From the NCBI GenBank assembly GCA_037953625.1, contig CM075649.1, forward strand, positions 64,092,660 through 64,156,659: DNA of 64,000 bases, written 5' to 3'. Both the position numbers and the translations under genes were made by a program. The stretch is from Crotalaria pallida. Its lineage: Eukaryota > Streptophyta > Magnoliopsida > Fabales > Fabaceae. This document shows positions 55,750-64,000 of the stretch, piece after piece. Position 1 is the stretch's first letter. Each line of letters starts with the position of its first letter. The notes beneath the pieces are model-generated. The model was given only the letters and a program-made list of their open reading frames with translations, had not been told where the DNA came from and ran no database searches.

Positions 55750-56111
55750 CTAATTGTTGGAAGTCAAGCTAGTGTTGGAAGGCATGCTTCAAACTCTCTT
55801 ATGGACTTCAAGTATAAATCAAGATGTTGTTTTGATGATAACAAGCCAACTCAAGTTCAAGCTCACAAGTGTCATCCATATTCAAGATTGAAGATTCAAG
55901 CAAGGCATAGATTAGAAACCTTCTACTTAGATCATTTGTAAGGTAATGAAGTTTTATTTCTTTAAGAGTTTACAAAAGCCAACAAGTCTTTCATTTTTAA
56001 AGAGAGAAGAAGAAAAATGTGTTTTTCATGGAAAAGTGTTTTCTGCATTGATCTTAGTAAAAATACTTGATGTTACAAAACTCTGTATATTTTTATGAAT
56101 GCAAGAGAGAG

Positions 56112-56548
56112 TAATCGATTACTTGCTCAAAATAATCGATTAACTTTGTTGCATCATAGAAAAATCAGAGAGGTTGTAATCGATTAAATGAAACTTGTTA
56201 ATCAGTTACTTTCTTATGGAAGTAATCGATTACCTGGCTCAAGTAATCGGTTATAATTGTTGCATCATATATTTTTCAGAGGCTTAGTAATCGATTACAA
56301 GCTCTGTAGTAATCGATTACATGATGTTGCATCATATGCATATCAGAGGCTCAGTAATCGATTAATTGCTAAGTGTAATCAATTATAATGAGTTGCATCA
56401 TACATTGAACAACATTGGTGTAATCGATTAACTATTCTTGGTGTAATCGATTACATGGTATTCAAATGAATTTAAGAATTTCTATTTTTGAAGGAATAAT
56501 CGATTACCTTCAGAAAGTAATCGATTACCTTCAGAAAGTAATCGATTA
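56112..56548. repeat. Palindrome array in LTR C
   Basis: More than ten TAATCGATTA decamers, mostly in pairs about 21 bp apart. CTTCAGAAAGTAATCGATTA is tandemly doubled at the end, near 56500-56548. Confidence 0.9.
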
Positions 56549-56606
56549 CTTCAAGTTTTATTGAAAAACGTGTCAGAATCATTTTGATTATTTCCTGATT
56601 TGTTTT

Positions 56607-56614
56607 TATATAAA
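56607..56614 (+). promoter_or_regulatory. TATA box of LTR C
   Basis: TATATAAA, about 60 bp after the palindrome array. It is the clearest core promoter in the window and anchors the idea that the arrays are upstream promoter elements. Confidence 0.6.
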
Positions 56615-57525
56615 AGATTCTGATTTATTTTATAAAATTCGAACATGATTTTAAATTTGAATTATTTCCTTTTTAGTTTTAAGAATCAAATCTTTATTTT
56701 ATTTCGTAAATCATTTTGATTTAGTTTTGATTTTAAAACTTATTTCAAATCTTATTTTATTTTATTTTGATTTTGTTTTACTTATTCAAAATCCTTTTTA
56801 TTCTAAAATGATTTTTCTATTTTAAAAGATTTGCACTCCAACATTCAGTTAGTTTTTCTAATCCATTCATTCATACTTTCTCTGATACACGTTTCTTTCT
56901 TCTTCTTCTCAAGTCTTCTGGTTTTTCACGTTCATACTTTTTGGAAGAACAAAACCTTGTTGGCTTAGTATCTCCTAAAGAGAAAGTACTTCATTATCAT
57001 AGAGCTTATTGTAGAATCTGTGTTTTGAGAACACATTATACTTGTTGTAATCACTCACATCAATTGTTCTAAACCTTAGTGGTAGGGAGAGAATCCCGTA
57101 GTTGAACGTTGAGGCGTTCGTAGGGTGAGGAACCCTGCTGTGTGATTTGAGGCCCCTAGCGAACGGAGGTTCCTAGTAGTGTGCGGGGTGCTCTTGGTTG
57201 TAATAGGGTGCGACTCTATTGCTGGTTATAAGAACTCTCAGGCGGGTCGCTTGGGGACTGGACTAGGCCTTTCGACGGGAAGGCTGAACCAGTATAAAAT
57301 TCACCGGTGCAAGCTTTTCTATCCCATATCTCTTTATATTTCCGCATATTTCAATTTTTACGTTTCCGCGCTACTCAAATTATTTTTTCTATCGTTTTAG
57401 CGATCCGTTTCAAACGATTAATCTCTCCGTCTCAAAACAATTTTTTAATTTGTAACGGTTTTTACAATACATTAATAAAACTCGATTCACCCCCCCTCTC
57501 GAGATTTTGAGGCCAAAACCAACAA

Positions 57526-57538
57526 TTGGCATCAGAGC
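57526..57538 (+). other. Primer binding site of element C
   Basis: TTGGCATCAGAGC, one change from the initiator-Met tRNA type used by A and B. Confidence 0.8.
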
Positions 57539-57574
57539 TAGTCTCTTGTGTTAAGACTTAACCGTCTCAAGAGT

Positions 57575-58044
57575 ATGGCTTAAAACTCTCTGTTTGGTGG
57601 TGAAGGGAGTTCTATTAACCGTCCTCTCATGTTTGATGGGGTAGGGTAAGCGTATTGGAAAGCCCGTATGAAAATTTTTATTCAAGGAGTCGGATTAAAA
57701 GTTTGGGATGCCGTCGTAAATGGTCCCTATGTTCCTACCTATGTGGTTAATGGTAACACCGTCGAAAAGCCTATGGCTAAGTGGAGGAAGGAGGAGGAAC
57801 GTAGAGTCCAGTGCGACCTGAAAGAGAAAAATATTATAACATCTGCTTTGAGCTATGATGAGTTTTTCAGGATATCAACATGCGAGACAGCACAACAAAT
57901 GTGGGATACGCTGGAAGTCACGCATGAAGGTACGACTGAAGTGAAGAGATCAAGAATCAACACGCTGACTGGTGAATATGAGTTATTTAGAATGAAAGAT
58001 GGAGAATCGATTCAAGAGATCCAAAAACGCTTCACAATGATCGT
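57575..58044 (+). pseudogene. gag: Gag fragment of element C
   Basis: N-terminal third of a copia Gag related to those of A and B (RMKIFIQGVGLKVWDAV, MWDTLEVTHEGTTEV, MKDGESIQEIQKRFT). From the ATG at 57575 there are stops at 57581-57583 and 57647-57649, the second where A and B have Tyr in GYAYW. After that the frame is open until 58044, where LTR D2 begins. The rest of the element should lie beyond the right end of the window. Confidence 0.85.
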
Positions 58045-61000
58045 TGTAACAACCCGATTTTCATAACTCAAAACAATTAACTTTTATGTATTAAAGTTAC
58101 CAAAAATGAGGCCAATTTTTTATTTTTTTTATTTTTGTAAAACATTGTTGAAGTGTTTGAAAGTATCATTGAAAATCTCTTTAGGTTCTTCCATTCACTT
58201 TTCTGAAAATCGAGTTGTTACTAAAACCTTTCTTTTCATTAAACATTTGTTTCCACAAAAGAACTTGGTTTCAAATCATCTTGACAGTATTTCTTTAAAA
58301 ACTTTACATGCATTTTCGTTGCATGAAAATATGCTCCACAAGTCAAATTAAAAATTAGCTCAATTACATAATGGCTCATGGCATCGGTAATCCTTGACTT
58401 CACACACTTACAACAACCTAAGCTACTATACTATCCTTAAACTTTCCTACTGAAAGCGAATGGGTGGAGCTCCTTTTCCTTCCTGCGTCCTCTCCTCGTT
58501 CTCGAAGATGATGCCGCCCGTGTGGTTGTTTCCTCCTTGCTATTGGACTCCAGTATCACTCCATCTAAGCGATCCGAACGACGAATCGTCGACGGTGTGG
58601 AATTACGATAGGCAAGATAGAAGGACCATACAATCATACCATACAACATACAACATACAAACACACAACAATCAAGCATGATATCAATATTAATATCATC
58701 AGTCTTATTGTCCTTATTATTATCCTTCAATTTCTTTCTAAATTTAATTTCGCTTCTCTTAATTATTCTTTCTTTCTCAATCCTTTTTCCTTTTTCATAC
58801 TCAGAATTTCTTCTTTTCCAATCTTATCAATTCATATCATTCCTTTACTTTGGGAATCATCAGATATCGTCGGGAAATTCATTTCGTTCTCGGCTATCAC
58901 TCACGTCTACATCTCCTCGGTCATCCACCCAACCTAGTCGGAAGCAAACAGGAGTACAGGACCTTTACCGTGCGGGCACGACAGCTGTCTCATAATCAAT
59001 TGGTCCCAGACCAGGAGGACTACAGCCTCAAATCATATCATATCAATTCAATTCATATATAATCAAGGCACACTGTCTCAACTCACAGTGGCAAACAAGA
59101 TGCCCCACTCCAGTCCCTCTCATTGTTCTAGATTTGCAATCTAGGGGGCGACAATATATTTCTAGTGGGCCCGCAGAACTTGCCACGGCATTGGACCCAG
59201 TCCCTACCACGTTCGTACGCCACATGTAGAGTTCGTTCTGCCTAGAAACATACTCTAGACTTCTTGACGTTTCACCGTCATCGTCCTCCCCTAATGCAAT
59301 CTCCTCCTAAGTATCCGCAGATACTTATGGTTCCTTTCTCTCCACTACTTCGCACTCTCATGCCTCACCGCGTATGTCTTTTAGAGTCTTTTATCTTTTA
59401 ATTATCCTAAGGTCGGCCCATCCTTCGTGCATCCCTTCAATGAGTCCCGACCACTAACTTTGCACAATCTTTCTCTCATCATTTCTCGCATAGCACAGAG
59501 CTGGGATCACATCAACAAATTCGTATCTCATTTCTCAATCTTTCTCTCAAAATCTTATTTCGTAATCTTTTCTCCAAAACAATCCTTTCGAAAATATCAT
59601 TTAACAAAACCTTCTTTCACAGACTTTCAAAAATATTGTTTTCACCAACTATTTCTCAAAAATGTTATTCCAAAAAGATTTTCAAAAGTACCATTACAAA
59701 AGAGAAGACCTTCTCAAAATATCATTTCAAAAACTTCCTTAAAACCATATTTCAAAAACTTTCTTAAAAATCTCCTCTCACAAGGATTCTAAAAAAAATC
59801 TCCTATTAAAAACTTTTCACAAATTTTATTTCAAAACTTTTCTGAAAACATTTTGTTTGCAATTCTCCTCAAAAACTCCTTTTCAAAAACTTTTTCAAAA
59901 ATTTCTTTTCACAAAAATCCTTTCCAAAAATTTTCTTTCACAAATCTTTGCAAAAATCTCTTTTCAAAAATCTTTTCGAAAATCACTTTTCAAAAACCTT
60001 TTTCAAAATCACATTTTTGCTGAGCGCTAATGGAGGAGCAAACTCAACTCAACACTAGTCTCAGTCTAAAACAAAAACAAAGGAGCCCAACTCCACTCAA
60101 TTCACATCATTCTCCCCCAGCTCTGGCTCGTTCTCATTATTTTCATCAATTCTTTCCCAATCTCAACTCTTTCTTTTCCAGCACATACTTTATTTCCAAT
60201 CATTACTTCTCTCTCATTATGTCTTTACTTCACAATCTTATTTATTTCGCTTCTATTTTCAGGACGCAACAGACGTCCATCAGTACCTTACTCATATTAT
60301 TCAATAGTATTCAGTTCCATCATGCATAATTGAATAAATAAATATAAGCATACTATTAACACACAAACATCACACAACAACAATGTGGTCTTCGTCACCT
60401 TCGTATAAGTGGCCACACAACACAAACAATTGCCACTTATACTACTGACTCCGAACCACTTAGTCCCGATCTTTGAGATGATACGGAACGTCCTAATAAA
60501 TCACCTAACTACCACGGTGTCTTAGGAAAGCTTCTCTCTCACCTGAGGTCCAGCAATTTAATGCGTACCGTCACCTCAGATCCTTTGTGCTGCCGGCTGC
60601 CCCAATCCCTCGTCTTTCAAATTCCTCGTACTAAATAAAATACGCTTATGTTATTAACTTGTATTAAGAAAATATTTTCCGGAACTTAGACACCTTTCAT
60701 TCCTCGTCGGAAGACTTAAAACATAATTGTTTTCTTTCAGGCAACTCTAATATTTTATAATATCTTAAGTACTTTCAAAAACCATTTTGAAAACATTTCA
60801 TAAAGTAAATTTAAAGCATTTATTTTAGTTGCTGGTCCATTTTGGACAGCACCTTAAACATGTTCGAAAACATCGAAAAATTTACCATTTTCAATCCGAT
60901 TTTTCTTAAATCAATTATCATTTGGAAAATTCTACTTTAAATCACTTGAACACGTTTTTAGAGTTAAGAAACATTTTAAGTATTTCTGGACAGCAAAGAG

Positions 61001-64000
61001 TCGTTTTTCAAAATTACTTTAATAAAACCCTGAAAACATTTTAAAAACACTTTTCTCTTTAAATAACTCTTTAATTAAAATTACCACTTTAAAACTCAAG
61101 TCTTTATCATAAAACAAACTTTGGACAGCCATAAACACAATTTAAAAATCTCAAATAAATCAAATCAAATTATGTTAAAATCAATTACATACACAAGTAT
61201 TTTTCAAACACAAATTAGCACACAACCACAACAACACTGAAGTAACTTAGCCATGCAAGTAAGTAATTAATTATTTGATGTAATTATAAAATAAAACACC
61301 TAGACATTCACATATTCAACAAGCAACACAAAACGAACCATTTAATCTAAGTATAAATCAAACACTTATTCACTTAATCATCTTCATTTTCGTAAAGCAA
61401 AAACACTTAGGCATGCATAGATTCCCAACCACATTGAACTAAAGATTTTAAGTCAAACACATTTATTTTGCTTACTTTAAACAACTTTATTCTCTTCAAA
61501 AATCATCATGTATATTTTATTTCATGCAATTAAACTCCCTAAATTTATTTACTCTATATGGTCGAATAAAATTAAGGAAAACAAGTTAAGAATTTCAAAA
61601 CTAAACACACAAATCAACTTGATTTATTTTAAGCATTTAAACTCCATTTTCTTTTTCATGTACCAAAATTATTTACTCTTTCCTTTACTTTCAACCGTAT
61701 GCACATACACACCCACATATATTCATTTAGACACAAAACTTTTCCAAAACCATTTAATTCATTTATTTCCTTTATTTTTAAATCAAAACCGATTAGAAAA
61801 TAAATATTTACAATACAATTTCAAACAAGTTATTCTAACATAATTTCACAAAACACACTCATTGCTTTTATGTCACTATATTGAAAAAGAACCCTAGTCT
61901 AGCTAGTATGTATGGCCGAATCCTACTTTGACAAAAACAAGGTTTCTGGTTCACTTTTTCAACATGCAAAAAAACAAGCTTCCTTATGTCAAAAAAAAAA
62001 GGAATTAACATGCATGTGTCCCTTTTTATGGAAACAAAATATGATTTCCTAATCCTAGGCTTAGACCGAATGCACATTACTTAAGGATCATAACTTAACT
62101 TCAAACCTTTTAACATGCAAGATCACAAAACATGAATCAAGTTAAAAATCATTTTCCAAAAACTTATTTCTTTAGTTTCTTTGTAAAACCGTGAGGCTCA
62201 TTGAGAAAATAAAATCTTTTTATTAAAAAAAAACACATGCATGTACCTAGATCTTGTAAATCAAATCATGAAATCAAGTATAGTAACACAAATCTAAGAT
62301 AAAAATTGCTTTGGGTAAGAAAAGTCAAAACCATGATGAATCATTAAAGAAAATCAAGTCCTTTGTTCAAAACAATAGGCATGTGTGAAGGATCAACACT
62401 TTTTCATGAACCAACACAAGATCAAAGCTTTTATTTAGAATTTACATGCAAAGTTCAAGAACCAAACTATTCAAGAGTAAATTAAAGATCAAAACCAAAA
62501 ATCAAGACTTCATTAAGATCAAGTAAAAATCAAGCATTTTAATAACTCAAATCAATTTTTGTAAACATGAGATCAACATGCAATGACTTAGATTAAATTA
62601 AAAAGCATCAAGGCTTAGTTTTCTAGTCAAGGCCGAATCACTTGGCTCTTGATCTAGAGTTTTATAAGTTTATTTATTCTTAAGAATTAAAGATCAAGGT
62701 TTATTTAACACATGCATGAATTTAATTCATCAAATCAACATGCAACACCAAGGACCTTGACATTATTGTTAAGTAAGTTTTGATCATCCATTCATTTATC
62801 AAATAAACTCTTAAACACATCACAAATCACGGTTTTAAGCAAGAAATTTCAACATGCAACAAGGTTTACTTTAAACTTCATAAAAATCCCATCAAACCTT
62901 TAGATTTGGAAGATTTAATTTGAAAAACTTTATGATCTTTCATGAAAAACTTAATCAAGTTATAGAGTCCGTTGTTTAGACGTTTATAAGTTACTTTTAG
63001 TTTTGAAAATTTATGATTAAGTACAAATACACTTGTACTTCCTCATTTAAGCTTAGAAAATTAACATGCAAAGAAAAAGGAGAAGAAAAATTACAAGATC
63101 AAAAGAAAAATCTATCTATTACAATTTTCTTCATGATTTTCGAACTACCCACCAAGATCAAGGTATTCTAGCTTCTAATGTCTTGAATCTTCAAGGAAAA
63201 TTCTAGGTTTTGATGTTGATCTCCTCTTCTTCTTCTCTACTCTAACTCACGGCCCTCTTTCTTTTTCTCTCTAATGTTGAGAGCTTAATTTTTTGCTCTC
63301 AACTAAGTGTGTGTGGAAATGAGAAGAAATGGAAGAAATGAGTGGAAATGAGCTAAGGGTGGTGACTTATAAAGGAAACTCATGCACTTCCCTTTATGTC
63401 CTCATGTGATTCGGCCAAGGGTGTAGTTGGGAGGGGTAGTTTTGGTTCTTCAAGATTTTGCATGGGTGGAGATTAGCATTTCTAGGGGGGGACAATGAGG
63501 AGTAAATCAAGGGACTAGGTTTCTTTAGGCTTAATTACCCATTAGTTTCTAGTTAGGGTTTTCTACTCATTTAGTTTGGTCATGGTTAGGACTTAACCTA
63601 TTTGGTTCCTTGTCCAACACTTTAGGAAAATTCTAGGCTTTCCCCCCCACATACAAACACACGTTACACACACATATATACACATACATACACACATACA
63701 TGCACATACACGTTGCATACACATACACATATATACACGTATCACACACCTAAATACACATTCATGCATTACTATATTTTCCTGCTAATCAAATTTTCAT
63801 GTAATCTTAAGCATATACATACATACCAAAACCGTGCACACATACACACATATGAATAGAAAATAATTCTTTTTCATTATAAAATGACTCATACCAAAAA
63901 TCACAAATATCAAACACATAGGTTTTTCTAAAAACTCAATTTCTAAACTTTTGACATCATTTTAGGAAATCATTTCTTTGAAGTCACTTATTGCCTTGAA
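58045..64000 (-). mobile_element. Long LTR, family D copy 2 (runs off the window)
   Basis: Starts TGTAACAACCCG in the middle of the gag of C. From 59172 it follows D1 from base 1 to the window end, with the same order of landmarks: CGCAGAACTTGCCAC, the CTCAAAA-rich tract, TGCTGAGCGCTAATGGAGGA, CAGGACGCAACAGACGTCCA, the TATA-like box and the CA/TA tract. It has diverged clearly from D1, by about a tenth in stretches that I compared by eye, and has small indels. It would end a few hundred bases past the window. The frames inside (58437-58730, 58678-58995, 59427-59792, 60030-60329, 61508-61843, 61868-62077) are not conserved as proteins between the two copies. Confidence 0.75.
59550..60010. repeat. 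Degenerate CTCAAAA/TTTTCAAAAAC tract in LTR D2
   Basis: Dozens of imperfect TTTTCAAAAACTTT-like units. The matching tract in D1 is 400-760. The unit is partly self-complementary, so RNA from here could fold into many short hairpins. Confidence 0.6.

Larger units (their letters stand above)
55755..57524 (+). mobile_element. 5' LTR of copia element C
   Basis: 1770 bp, TGTTGGAAGTCAAGC to CCAAAACCAACA, followed by a PBS. It holds the palindrome array 56112-56548 and a clean TATA box at 56607. C' (39303-40465) is a second, truncated copy of this family. The left flank ctaat (55750-55754) could be the target duplication, but the other side is not in view. Confidence 0.85.

Overview
The window is nuclear DNA of a flowering plant, almost certainly a eudicot. 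It is AT-rich, has GT-AG introns and Stowaway-type MITEs, and about four fifths of it is LTR retrotransposon. A legume is my best guess, from the style of the LTR repeats and of one MITE, but nothing in the sequence proves it. I see one real host gene, a plant MBD4-like DNA glycosylase (22822-27268, + strand). No CRISPR array, rRNA or tRNA gene is visible.

Layout, left to right. 1-4464: one end of a very long minus-strand LTR (family D). 4465-8723: 5' half of a minus-strand gypsy-type element (E), with its PBS and a 2.7 kb LTR. 9272-9556: Stowaway MITE. 10085-20687: complete young Sirevirus-type Ty1/copia element A, with TSD caata, gag, pol with a single in-frame stop, an extra 3' ORF and 1.5 kb LTRs. 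21674-21851: small minus-strand LTR relic. 22040-27268: MBD4-like gene, with amino-acid repeats in exon 1 and a MITE in its long intron. 28005-39001: minus-strand Ty3/gypsy Tat-type element G, with broken gag and pol and a plus-strand antisense ORF containing an intron. 39303-40465: truncated copia LTR (C'). 40583-40690 and 51268-51799: a minisatellite split by a second complete Sirevirus-type element B (40691-51267, TSD catgc). 51800-55754: 3' LTR and part of the interior of a minus-strand gypsy-type element F. 55755-58044: 5' LTR and gag fragment of copia element C. 58045-64000: second long LTR of family D, inserted into the gag of C and running off the window.

The retroelements are layered. 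B lies inside the minisatellite and D2 lies inside C. A and B both have LTR pairs that are about 99.5 % identical by my count, so both inserted recently. B has an open pol but a twice-shifted gag. A has an open gag but a stop in pol. G carries at least four lesions. None of them is autonomous as it reads here.

The most striking structure is a set of arrays of 10-bp palindromes, either CACTCGAGTG-like or TAATCGATTA-like. The palindromes are usually set 20-21 bp apart, centre to centre. The arrays occur in the LTRs of copia families A, B and C and of gypsy-type LTRs E and F. In A, B and C they sit just upstream of the likely core promoter. A and B have two further arrays each, one just before the PBS and one just before the extra 3' ORF. 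This looks like a shared cis-regulatory module that crosses superfamilies.
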